From Novosphingobium sp. (GTDB lineage: Bacteria; Pseudomonadota; Alphaproteobacteria; Sphingomonadales; Sphingomonadaceae), in the NCBI GenBank assembly GCA_024236215.1, contig JACKKX010000003.1:372001-436000 (forward strand): a stretch of 64,000 nucleotides of DNA, read 5' to 3'. Below are positions 1 through 16,867 of the stretch, piece by piece. A program made the translations under genes and the position numbers. Numbering within the stretch: position 1 is the stretch's first letter; every line of letters begins with the position of its first letter. Below the pieces are notes generated by a model. The model ran no database searches and was not told the origin of the DNA. It was given only the letters and a program-made list of their open reading frames with translations.

Positions 1-800
1 TTGGCGGTGTCGATATCGGGGGTGCCGCCGATCGGGATCAGGATCGTCGATCCCTTGATCACGCCGGTCGACGGATCGAAATTGACATTGGCATTGGCAA
101 CCGGAATCGCGTTGCCGAACCCGTCGACATAGACATAGCCGGCGTGGCCGCCCCAGTAACAGTCGACCGCCATGAACACGAGCTTGTAGTCATGCCCGCT
201 GGTGGTATCGATATCCTCGACCTTCCAGTCGGTGGTGACGAAGTAGCCCGCAGTCCGGAAGATTGTCGAATTCTGCGCGGTATAGGCGCTGTAGGCGATG
301 TTAGTGACCACCGTGTTGGTGGTTTCGTCAATCACCTTGATGATGAACGAGGGGCTGTCGGTCTCACCGTGCGAGGGTTCGAGCACCGCGTTCCACGCGT
401 AGTAGAGCTTGTTGCCATTGTAATTGGTGACGGACTGCGAAAGCCCGGTGATATCGTTGCCGCCCGAGGAATTGTTGAGCCGCAAAGCATAGTTGCCGGC
501 AAACACGGTCTGGTCCCCGGTGATCGGATCGGTGCCCGGACCTACGAGGGTCGCCAAGGTAGCGGGGCCGTTGCATTCGGATTCGGGGACCGGCCAGGTG
601 CCGCTGTACCACTTGCCGCCGCAGGTGGTCCAGCCGGTGGTATCGCCGGTTTCGAACCCGGGATTGTTCAGCGAACCGACCGCCTGGGCCAGTGCCGGGG
701 TGGCCGTGCAGCTTGCCAGCAAGGCAGCCAGCAGGGCGGCGCGGCGCCCGCGGGCCTCTGTGATGGCGCTGTGGGCGGAGGTTTCGGCACGCTTGGTCAT
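1..800 (-). CDS. Secreted protein of unknown function (3' end beyond window)
   Basis: An uninterrupted reading frame runs from an ATG at 800 down to the window edge, giving about 266 visible residues. A strong Shine-Dalgarno (AGGGGAAG) lies just upstream. The N-terminus is a long signal peptide: Arg-rich n-region, an Ala/Leu core, and a likely signal peptidase I site after ATPALA near residue 38. The mature start carries a pattern of the kind N-x-GFE-x-GDTTGW followed by several Cys, as in carbohydrate-binding or surface-sorted modules. The rest is Thr/Asn/Gly/Tyr-rich and probably beta-sandwich. Secretion is well supported. The function is unknown, and the missing C-terminus would show whether there is a sorting or autotransporter domain. 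Confidence 0.75.
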   Translation of the reverse strand, partial: MTKRAETSAHSAITEARGRRAALLAALLASCTATPALAQAVGSLNNPGFETGDTTGWTTCGGKWYSGTWPVPESECNGPATLATLVGPGTDPITGDQTVFAGNYALRLNNSSGGNDITGLSQSVTNYNGNKLYYAWNAVLEPSHGETDSPSFIIKVIDETTNTVVTNIAYSAYTAQNSTIFRTAGYFVTTDWKVEDIDTTSGHDYKLVFMAVDCYWGGHAGYVYVDGFGNAIPVANANVNFDPSTGVIKGSTILIPIGGTPDIDTA

Positions 801-1074
801 TTGGATCTTCCCCTGATCTGGACAAGCGACATCGCCCCACGAAGCGCTCGTAAGGCAGGCGTCGCTACAGTACTGTCACAATGCCGCAATCTTGCAGCTC
901 GCAAGTTCGGCATCCAAAACAGGATAAGTCGAGTCGACTTTCAGAAATTGGAAAAACGCGCCAAGTAATAGATATTTCAATATTGACCTATTCGCTTGAC
1001 GAATGGCGGGATATTCACGGCGGGGCGGTCAAGCGCGAAGAGCGGCAGAATGCGGAGTTCCGGCCACGGCGCAT
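801..1074. other. Intergenic region with palindromes upstream of the secreted-protein gene
   Basis: Between the secreted-protein start (800) and the rpoC terminator there is no gene that I trust. The stretch 860-1010 is clearly AT-richer than its surroundings. It holds a near-perfect palindrome at 927-939 (AGTCGA-G-TCGACT) and an inverted repeat at 990-1004 (ATTCG-N5-CGAAT). These could be operator sites for the minus-strand secreted-protein gene. I could not place a convincing -35/-10 pair. Confidence 0.4.
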
Positions 1075-1075
1075 G

Positions 1076-1104
1076 AAAAACCCCGCCGGATCGCTCCGGC
1101 GGGG
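1076..1104 (-). terminator. Rho-independent terminator of rpoBC
   Basis: A perfect 10-bp stem (CCCCGCCGGA against TCCGGCGGGG) has a 4-nt loop at 1081-1104. On the minus strand it is followed by a run of five T at 1076-1080. It lies 30 bp past the rpoC stop codon. Confidence 0.85.
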
Positions 1105-1133
1105 TCTTTCGTGTCCTTCGGGGTTGCCCCGGC

Positions 1134-5414
<4,281 letters not shown>

Positions 5415-5439
5415 TTCTCAATCCCTCTTGGGGTGAAAT

Positions 5440-5661
5440 TCAGTTCGGTCGATCATCGGCGGAAAATCTACGTCCGCCCCAGATCAGCTCGACAACTCCT
5501 AGAGTTAGCCAGGCAATGCCTGTTCCGAGGTCGCGGCTAAGTGTCAGCCCGTGTTCGGAAATAGCTATGCCGATCTCGACCAGCCCCCACAGTGCCAAAA
5601 CGGCGAAGCCTACCTTGAAGGCGAGCTGACGCTTGGGCATGGGGGCTGGCGAGGATGCCAT
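5440..5661 (-). CDS. Small two-helix membrane protein between rpoB and rpoC
   Basis: 73 residues, starting 3 bp after the rpoB stop codon and ending 25 bp before rpoC, so it is almost certainly co-transcribed with them. It has two hydrophobic segments, about residues 14-34 and 49-62, with charged ends (MPKRQ before, RRF-DDR after). I recognise no family. The second half uses codons that are rare in neighbouring genes (ACA, CTA, GGA, AGA, CGA), so it may be a later insertion into the operon. The start at 5661 has only a weak ribosome site; an in-frame ATG at 5640 has none. Whether it is expressed as a protein is inferred from position and hydrophobicity. Confidence 0.6.
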   Translation of the reverse strand: MASSPAPMPKRQLAFKVGFAVLALWGLVEIGIAISEHGLTLSRDLGTGIAWLTLGVVELIWGGRRFSADDRPN

Positions 5662-5664
5662 GGC

Positions 5665-9831
<4,167 letters not shown>

Positions 9832-10050
9832 GGAGGGGTCTTGCCTCTTTCAATGGTGCCGGGAGAACCCCGGCGGGAATGGTGCCACGCGCGATGATGG
9901 CGCCATCAAACGAGAAAAGGCCGCATGGCAAACGCCCCCTGGTGGGAGGCGGCCCGCAGCTTTCGCGTCAGATGGATAACCCGCCGCTTCCTTTCCGTGA
10001 GCCTCCCCCGCGCATGGGAAGCCCTTGCTCGAAGCACCGGGCGAGGGGCG

Positions 10051-10079
10051 CATATAGGGAGTGGCCCAGGCCATGTCAA
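10051..10079 (-). promoter_or_regulatory. Sigma-70-type promoter for rpoBC
   Basis: Read on the minus strand: TTGACA, 17 bp, TATATG. The -35 is perfect and the spacing ideal. The start of transcription would be near 10044, giving a leader of roughly 210 nt before the rpoB ATG. Confidence 0.8.
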
Positions 10080-10100
10080 ACAACCACCTGATCGAAATCC

Positions 10101-10128
10101 TTGACTTGGGCCGCCTGGCTGCTAATGG
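10101..10128 (+). promoter_or_regulatory. Probable sigma-70-type promoter for rplJ-rplL
   Basis: TTGACT, 16 bp, TAATGG. It would start transcription near 10135 and give a leader of about 240 nt, long enough for the autoregulatory L10 leader known in front of rplJ in other bacteria. Confidence 0.5.
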
Positions 10129-10160
10129 CCCGCCCCGACCGGGCGTTCGCGCCCGATCAT

Positions 10161-10211
10161 CCGTCCGAGACAGTTGGTGAGGGCTTCCCTCTTAATTTCC
10201 AGCCTAGACGG
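10161..10211 (+). promoter_or_regulatory. Candidate L10-binding leader
   Basis: CCGTC at 10161-10165 can pair with GACGG at 10207-10211. The enclosed segment holds a 5-bp hairpin (GAGGG-CTT-CCCTC, 10179-10191) and an unpaired GAGACAGTTGGT stretch, resembling the multi-stem plus kink-turn layout of L10 leaders. The family assignment is inferred and was not checked against a covariance model. Confidence 0.4.
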
Positions 10212-10374
10212 GGACAGAGAAATTCAGGTCCGGCCCCCGTGCCGCACCCGGCCCGGCGTGGTTTCCCCGCCCTCCTTCCCCATCGCACGGACTCGCCCGT
10301 GGCCCCTCCGGGTCATGGACAAACGTAGCCGGCCGTCCGGGCATTCCGGTCGGTCATATGTGAAGGAGTAAGGC

Positions 10375-10884
10375 ATGGATCGTTCGCAGAAAGCCGAATC
10401 GGTCGCTTCGCTCAACGCGGTCTTCAACGAGGTCGGCGTGGTGGTGATCACCCGCAACCTCGGCATGACGGTGGCCCAGTCCACCGCCCTGCGCGGCAAG
10501 ATCCGTGAAGCGGGTGCGTCCTACAAGGTTGCGAAGAACCGTCTCGCCAAGCTCGCCATCAAGGACACGGCCTACGAGGGTCTGGGCGAAATGCTCACCG
10601 GCCCCACCGCGATCGCAGCCTCGCTCGATCCGGTCGCCGCCGCCAAGGCGGTCGTGGATTTCGCCAAGACGACCGACAAGATCGAAATCGTCGGCGGATC
10701 GATGGGTTCGCAGGTTCTGAACGCGGAAGGGGTCAAGGCGCTCGCCTCGATGCCCTCGCTCGACGAACTGCGCGCCAAGCTCATCGGCCTGGTCCAGGCT
10801 CCGGCCACGAAGATCGCCCAGCTTTCCACCGCTCCCGCGGCGAAGCTGGCGCGCGTCTTCGGCGCCTATGCCAAGGCAGCTTGA
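10375..10884 (+). CDS. rplJ: 50S ribosomal protein L10
   Basis: 169 residues, typical. It begins [10 protein letters not shown] and holds the L10 core with the conserved [12 protein letters not shown] segment near residues 47-58. L10 anchors the L7/L12 dimers on 23S rRNA to form the ribosomal stalk. The hydrophobic C-terminal helix is the L7/L12 docking site. A strong ribosome site (GAAGGAGTAAGGC) decides the start. rplL follows after 63 bp. In most bacteria rplKA precede and rpoBC follow on the same strand; here rpoB is divergent and rplKA are absent upstream. Translation is probably controlled by L10 binding its own leader. Confidence 0.97.
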   Translation: MDRSQKAESVASLNAVFNEVGVVVITRNLGMTVAQSTALRGKIREAGASYKVAKNRLAKLAIKDTAYEGLGEMLTGPTAIAASLDPVAAAKAVVDFAKTTDKIEIVGGSMGSQVLNAEGVKALASMPSLDELRAKLIGLVQAPATKIAQLSTAPAAKLARVFGAYAKAA

Positions 10885-10947
10885 TTACCCGGTTCAACGA
10901 TTATTCCGGGGCATTTCCCCGGTCCATCATTTCAGGAGTGAAACATC

Positions 10948-11325
10948 ATGGCCGATATCGCCAAGCTTGTTGAAGAACTTTCGAAGCTGACCGTCCTTGA
11001 GGCGGCCGATCTTGCCAAGGCGCTGGAAGAAGCCTGGGGCGTTTCCGCTGCTGCCGCGGTTGCCGTGGCCGCTCCGGCCGGTGGCGGCGAAGCTGCTGCC
11101 GCTGCCGAGGAAAAGACCGAATTCGACGTCATCCTGACCGGCGACGGCGGCAACAAGATCGCCGTCATCAAGGAAGTCCGCGCGATCACCGCGCTGGGCC
11201 TGACCGAAGCCAAGGCGCTGGTCGAAGCCGCTCCCAAGGCGGTCAAGGAAGGCGTTTCGAAGGCCGAAGCCGACGAAATCGCCGGCAAGATCACGGCTGC
11301 CGGCGGCACCGTCGAAATCAAGTAA
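10948..11325 (+). CDS. rplL: 50S ribosomal protein L7/L12
   Basis: 125 residues. An N-terminal dimerisation helix pair ([18 protein letters not shown]) is followed by an Ala/Gly-rich flexible hinge (about residues 35-52) and a C-terminal factor-binding domain with KTEFDVIL and AVIKEVR. It recruits the translation GTPases to the ribosome. A good ribosome site (CAGGAG) lies upstream. A strong terminator 24 bp after the stop ends the two-gene operon. Confidence 0.98.
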   Translation: MADIAKLVEELSKLTVLEAADLAKALEEAWGVSAAAAVAVAAPAGGGEAAAAAEEKTEFDVILTGDGGNKIAVIKEVRAITALGLTEAKALVEAAPKAVKEGVSKAEADEIAGKITAAGGTVEIK

Positions 11326-11348
11326 GCTTCGCTTTATTGCATTCAGGA

Positions 11349-11378
11349 AAGGGCGGTCCTTCGGGGCCGCCCTTTTCG
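11349..11378 (+). terminator. Rho-independent terminator of rplJ-rplL
   Basis: AAGGGCGG and CCGCCCTT form a GC stem around a TCC-TTCG-GGG apex. A T-rich tail (TTCGTTT) follows. Confidence 0.85.
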
Positions 11379-11451
11379 TTTGCGCCGCAAAAGCAAAGAG
11401 ACCGGAGCTTGCACCCCGGCCTCCCGCGCGACCCCGATGGGGCTCTTGTGA

Positions 11452-11919
11452 TTACTTCAGCGTCTTGAGGTATTCGATCACCGCCTTGCGCGCGGCGGGA
11501 TCGGCCAGCCCGGCAAAGGTCATCTTGGTGCCGGGCACCACCTTCATCGGCGCGGTCAGGTACTTGTCGAGCGTGGCGTCATCCCAGGTCAGCCCGGCCT
11601 TCTTCATCGGCTCGGAGAAGGCATAGCCCGCGATCTCGCCGGACTTGGTGCCATAGACCCCGGCCAGGCTCGGGCCGACGCCCATCTTGCCCTTCTCGGT
11701 CGAATGGCAGGCGGCGCACTGGGCGAAGGCGGCCGGCTTGCCATCGGCGGCAGCCGTGGTCGCGGCCGGGGCGGGAGCGGCAGCCGCCGGAGCCGCTGCA
11801 GCGGCCTCGCTGGTCGGGCTGGCCGGTGCTTCGCTCGAAGCCTCGTCCTTGGCGCCGCCGCAGGCGGCAAGGCCGATCGCCAGGGCAACCACGGCAAAGC
11901 TCTTGGCAGGAATTCGCAT
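11452..11919 (-). CDS. Lipoprotein cytochrome c (class I)
   Basis: 155 residues from the ATG at 11919, chosen because AAGGAG sits 6 nt upstream; an ATG two codons earlier abuts that site. The signal ends in a lipobox (GLAAC), so Cys is likely lipidated and the protein tethered in the periplasm. An Ala/Pro-rich linker (about 20-55) leads to a single heme site, CAACH, and a downstream KMTF Met that should be the sixth ligand. It resembles the short membrane-anchored cytochromes c that carry electrons between the bc1 complex and oxidases. The partner is not visible here. It is divergent from the MATE gene. Confidence 0.9.
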   Translation of the reverse strand: MRIPAKSFAVVALAIGLAACGGAKDEASSEAPASPTSEAAAAAPAAAAPAPAATTAAADGKPAAFAQCAACHSTEKGKMGVGPSLAGVYGTKSGEIAGYAFSEPMKKAGLTWDDATLDKYLTAPMKVVPGTKMTFAGLADPAARKAVIEYLKTLK

Positions 11920-12117
11920 GTCCATCTCCTTGATCGATGCCGGAGGCACCCCTTCGGCGTGAATATAAGCAAAGCCTGATATAGACAATTCCACTTGCGG
12001 GGAAGTGCCAATCTTGCAGCATCCGTTGCAAGAAGCGCACGGCCCGGCAACCAAATGCCCCAGACGTTTGAACAGGCCTTTCGCCCCTCGGCATCGTGGC
12101 CTATCCGGGCCGGCTTC

Positions 12118-13497
12118 ATGGCTGACCAGACCACTCTCGATCCCTGGCGCGCCGAATTGGGCGCGACGCTGCGGCTGGCGGCGCCGCTGGCGCTCGCCAA
12201 CCTGCTGTGGATGGCGATCGGAACCACCGACGTGATCTTCGTCGCCATGCTCGGCCAGCGCGAGCTTGCCGCATCAAGCCTGGCGGTGACCCAGTACATG
12301 CTGATCAGCTGGTCGTTGACCGGGCTGACCGGGGCGGTCGCGCCGCTGGTCGCCGCCGAGCTTGGCCGCAAGCGCCACGCGGTGCGCGAGGTGCGCCGGT
12401 CGGTGCGGATGGCGATGTGGCTGGCGCTGGCAACCGGGCTGGGCGGGATCGCGCTGTGCGGCCTTGGCGAGGCCTTCATGCTGCTGACCGGACAGGACCC
12501 GGAAATCTCGCGCCATGCCGGATCGTTCCTGTCGATCATCCGTTGGGCGATTCCGGCGATGGTGGGGGCCTCTGTGCTGCGGACCTTCGTTTCCGCACTG
12601 GGCAAGCCGATGCTGGCTACCGCGATCACCGCCATGGCGATCGGGATCAACGCGCTGGGCAACTGGGTGTTCATCTTCGGGCACTGGGGGGCGCCCGCAC
12701 TGGGCCTTGAAGGCTCGGCGCTCGCCAGCGTCATCACGTCTTACGCAACGCTTGCCGCCTATGGCCTGGTGATTGCCGCAGACCGGCGGCTGCGGCGCTA
12801 TCGCCTGCTCGGCAACTGGTGGCGGAGTGAGTGGCAGCGGATGCGCGAGATGATCCGCATCGGCCTGCCGATTGCCTGCATCATCATCGCCGAGGGCGGC
12901 TTCTTCAGCAGCGCGGCCTATCTGATGGGGCGGATCGGGGCGGCGCAGCTCGCCGCGCACACCGTGGCGCTGCAGGTGGCGGCGCTGGCCTTCCAGGTGC
13001 CCTTCGGCGTGGGACAGGCGGCGACGATCCGGGTCGGCTATCACTATGGCGCGGCGGATCGCGAAGGGGTGCGGCTGGCGGGGAACGCGGCGCTGTGGAC
13101 GGCCTTTGCCTTCTCCTTTGTCGGGGCGGGGATAATGCTGCTGTTTCCGCGCGCGGTGCTCTCGCTCTATGTCGACATCGCCGATCCGGCCAATGCGGCG
13201 ATGATCGCGCTGGCGGTGCAATACCTTGGCGTGGCGGCGCTGTTCCAGCTGTTCGACGGAATCCAGGCGGTCGCCGCCGGAGCGCTGCGCGGGCTGCAGG
13301 ATACCCGCATGCCGATGGCGATCGCGCTGTTCGGATACTGGCTGCCGGGCTTTGGCCTGTCGTGCTGGCTGGGGCTGTTCACGCCGCTGGGCGGCCTCGG
13401 GGTATGGATCGGGCTCGCGGCGGGGCTGGTGGTGGTGGCGGTTCTGTTGCTCCACCGCTGGCGTAGGCGCGAGGCTTTGCGCCTGCTCCCGGGCTGA
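12118..13497 (+). CDS. MATE family multidrug/cation efflux transporter
   Basis: 459 residues from the ATG at 12118, the usual size of a NorM/DinF-type exporter. About twelve hydrophobic helices in two similar halves are visible. The first half begins LRLAAPLALANLLWMAIGTTD, with an Asp in helix 1-2 as in the family; the second begins MIRIGLPIACIIIAEGGFF. It would export cationic or aromatic compounds with Na+ or H+. The frame is open upstream to 11995, but those codons lie in the promoter region and lack a ribosome site. The substrate cannot be read from the sequence. Confidence 0.92.
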   Translation: MADQTTLDPWRAELGATLRLAAPLALANLLWMAIGTTDVIFVAMLGQRELAASSLAVTQYMLISWSLTGLTGAVAPLVAAELGRKRHAVREVRRSVRMAMWLALATGLGGIALCGLGEAFMLLTGQDPEISRHAGSFLSIIRWAIPAMVGASVLRTFVSALGKPMLATAITAMAIGINALGNWVFIFGHWGAPALGLEGSALASVITSYATLAAYGLVIAADRRLRRYRLLGNWWRSEWQRMREMIRIGLPIACIIIAEGGFFSSAAYLMGRIGAAQLAAHTVALQVAALAFQVPFGVGQAATIRVGYHYGAADREGVRLAGNAALWTAFAFSFVGAGIMLLFPRAVLSLYVDIADPANAAMIALAVQYLGVAALFQLFDGIQAVAAGALRGLQDTRMPMAIALFGYWLPGFGLSCWLGLFTPLGGLGVWIGLAAGLVVVAVLLLHRWRRREALRLLPG

Positions 13498-13518
13498 AAG
13501 AATCTCGCCAGACTCTCC

Positions 13519-13547
13519 TTGACGCGATCCGGGCGCACACCCATATG
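13519..13547 (+). promoter_or_regulatory. Promoter of groES-groEL
   Basis: TTGACG, 17 bp, CATATG. Transcription would start near 13554, at the left edge of the CIRCE element, so bound HrcA would block the start site. Confidence 0.7.
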
Positions 13548-13554
13548 CGCCCCG

Positions 13555-13581
13555 CTGGCACTCTCACCACATGAGTGCCAA
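13555..13581 (+). promoter_or_regulatory. CIRCE operator (HrcA binding site)
   Basis: CTGGCACTC, 9 bp, GAGTGCCAA. The inverted repeat matches the CIRCE consensus TTAGCACTC-N9-GAGTGCTAA except for one symmetric A-to-G (T-to-C) change and the outermost left base. Its place in front of groES fits HrcA heat-shock repression. Confidence 0.88.
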
Positions 13582-13616
13582 GGCATTTCAACACGTCATG
13601 TAGAGAGGTAAATCGC

Positions 13617-13904
13617 ATGAGCTTCCGTCCCCTGCACGATCGCGTGCTGGTCCGCCGTGTCGAGGCCGAGGAAAAGACCGCCGGCGGCATCATCATTCCC
13701 GACAGCGCCAAGGAAAAGCCCGCCGAGGGTGAAGTCGTCGCCGTGGGCGCCGGCAACAAGGCCGAAGACGGCAAGGTTACCCCGCTCGACGTCAAGGCGG
13801 GCGATCGGGTGCTGTTCGGCAAGTGGTCGGGTACCGAGGTCAAGATCGACGGCGAAGACCTGCTGATCATGAAGGAATCGGACATCCTCGGCATCATCGG
13901 CTGA
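13617..13904 (+). CDS. groES: Co-chaperonin GroES (10 kDa)
   Basis: 95 residues. The fold's opening [25 protein letters not shown] is followed by the mobile loop, which lets the heptameric lid dock on GroEL. The ATG at 13617 has an AGAGAGGT ribosome site; upstream in-frame codons lie in the CIRCE region and are not used. It is co-transcribed with groEL after 79 bp. Control is by HrcA through CIRCE. Confidence 0.97.
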   Translation: MSFRPLHDRVLVRRVEAEEKTAGGIIIPDSAKEKPAEGEVVAVGAGNKAEDGKVTPLDVKAGDRVLFGKWSGTEVKIDGEDLLIMKESDILGIIG

Positions 13905-13923
13905 GCTACCGGTTTTTGCACAT

Positions 13924-13945
13924 TGGACAGTGTCCAGTGTGTCCA
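13924..13945. repeat. Palindrome and direct repeat in the groES-groEL spacer
   Basis: TGGACA-G-TGTCCA (13924-13936) is a perfect palindrome. Its TGTCCA half is repeated at 13940-13945. It could be a protein site or an RNA fold at the intercistronic junction. No known family was recognised. Confidence 0.4.
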
Positions 13946-13971
13946 GTCTAGAATTTAACCGTTTGATTTGA

Positions 13972-15621
<1,650 letters not shown>

Positions 15622-15641
15622 GCCTGTCGCCAGGGAACAAG

Positions 15642-15677
15642 GAGGCCGGGAAGAGGGATCTTCCCGGCCTCTTTTTT
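15642..15677 (+). terminator. Rho-independent terminator of groESL
   Basis: A perfect 12-bp stem (GAGGCCGGGAAG against CTTCCCGGCCTC) has a 6-nt loop and is followed by TTTTTT. Confidence 0.95.
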
Positions 15678-15783
15678 GGAGCCCAGCCGGACAAACGCAC
15701 CTGAATTTCCTTACAGGACTCGGTTGCCCGCGCGCAGAAAACAATTCGTCGCTTGCCCGCTTTCCTGCGCGGATTCGCCAGCG

Positions 15784-15813
15784 TTAGTCTTGTGGAAACC
15801 ACATATGGACTAA
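15784..15813. promoter_or_regulatory. Composite inverted repeat upstream of the beta-lactamase-like gene
   Basis: TTAGTC (15784-15789) pairs with GACTAA (15808-15813), and inside it GTGG (15792) pairs with CCAC (15799). The repeat ends 10 bp before the GTG start at 15824. It could be an operator or a small RNA hairpin that overlaps the translation start region. The sequence does not match the BlaI consensus. Confidence 0.4.
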
Positions 15814-15823
15814 TGCCTAGAAC

Positions 15824-16867
15824 GTGACGAAACGGATTTTCCCCAGACTGACGGGCCTGCTCGCGCTGGCCGGGGCGCTGCTGGCGCCGATTTCGGCTGC
15901 TCGGGCCGACAGTCTTGAGCTCGCTTTCGATCGCACCTTCGGGACCGAGCTGCGCGCGCCGCGCGATCTGCCCGCCGGGCCGCGGCAGTTCGTTGCGTCA
16001 GGCGTCCAGAGCCAAAATGTCAGCGGGTTCGAGGCACGGCTGTTCCAGCTTGCCGATGCCGGACAGGGCCGGATCGGCGTCGCTGCGCTCGATCTCACCA
16101 CCGGACGCGCGGTAGCGGTGCTGGGCGATCAGCCTTTCCCGATGGCCTCGACCAGCAAGATCGCGATCGTCGCGACCTTCCTCGACGGGGTCGACAAGGG
16201 CCGCTGGAAACTGAGCGACCGGTTCCCTCTGATGGTGCCGACCCGTTCGGCCAAGTTTTCCAGTCTGCGTGCGCCGGTTGTCGCGGGCCAGTCGATGAGC
16301 GCGGAGACGCTGATCGAGCTCGCCATTACGCGTTCCAACAACCAGGCGACCGACGCCCTGCTGGCAGCGATCGGCGGTCCCTCGGCGGTCAACCGCTGGC
16401 TGGCCAGTGCCGGGGTGACGGGTCTCAGGATGGACCGCGATATTGCCACGCTGGTGCGCGACGACGGCGAATTCGATCCGGCACGGATGATCGATCCGCG
16501 TGACAGCGCGACGCCCCGGGCGATGGTCGGCCTGCTCACCGGGCTCTATCAGGGCCGCTGGTTGAGCCCGGAAAGCCGCGGGGTGCTGATCGGCGCGATG
16601 GAACGCTGCCTGACCGGCAAGCATCGCCTGTCCGGCCAGCTGCCCGAAGGCACGCTGGTGGCGCACAAGACCGGGACGCTGAGCAACACCTCAAGCGATG
16701 TCGGCCTGATCCATACCCCTGATGGGCATGTGATCGCGGTGGCGGTCTATGTCACCGGGCAGGGCAGCAAGGCGGCGCGCGATGCCCGCATTGCCACGAT
16801 CGCCCGCGCGATCTTCGATGAAAGCCAGACCGAGGGCTCAGGCCTGCGCCGTTCCGCGCAGCGCTAA
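15824..16867 (+). CDS. Class A beta-lactamase-like serine hydrolase
   Basis: 347 residues from a GTG start, with a signal peptide cleaved near residue 28 (SAARA-DS). The class A fold's motifs appear in order: S109-T-S-K112, S171-N-N, then K282-T-G. A PRDSATPRAM stretch matches the conserved segment after the omega loop of class A enzymes. The omega-loop E-x-x-L-N motif, holding the deacylation base Glu166 and Asn170, is not present. True beta-lactamase turnover is therefore doubtful, and it may instead act on peptidoglycan-type substrates or only bind penicillin. There is a long N-terminal extension of about 60 residues before the domain. It is convergent with the acyl-CoA dehydrogenase gene, 4 bp overlapping. 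Confidence 0.85.
   Translation: MTKRIFPRLTGLLALAGALLAPISAARADSLELAFDRTFGTELRAPRDLPAGPRQFVASGVQSQNVSGFEARLFQLADAGQGRIGVAALDLTTGRAVAVLGDQPFPMASTSKIAIVATFLDGVDKGRWKLSDRFPLMVPTRSAKFSSLRAPVVAGQSMSAETLIELAITRSNNQATDALLAAIGGPSAVNRWLASAGVTGLRMDRDIATLVRDDGEFDPARMIDPRDSATPRAMVGLLTGLYQGRWLSPESRGVLIGAMERCLTGKHRLSGQLPEGTLVAHKTGTLSNTSSDVGLIHTPDGHVIAVAVYVTGQGSKAARDARIATIARAIFDESQTEGSGLRRSAQR

Larger units (their letters stand above)
9832..10374. other. Divergent regulatory region between rpoB and rplJ
   Basis: 543 bp with no coding signal. It holds two back-to-back promoters about 21 bp apart: one for rpoBC at 10051-10079 (-) and one for rplJL near 10101-10128 (+). A 6-bp GC hairpin at 9858-9874 sits in the rpoB leader. 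A structured segment at 10161-10211 in the rplJ leader may bind L10. Confidence 0.8.
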
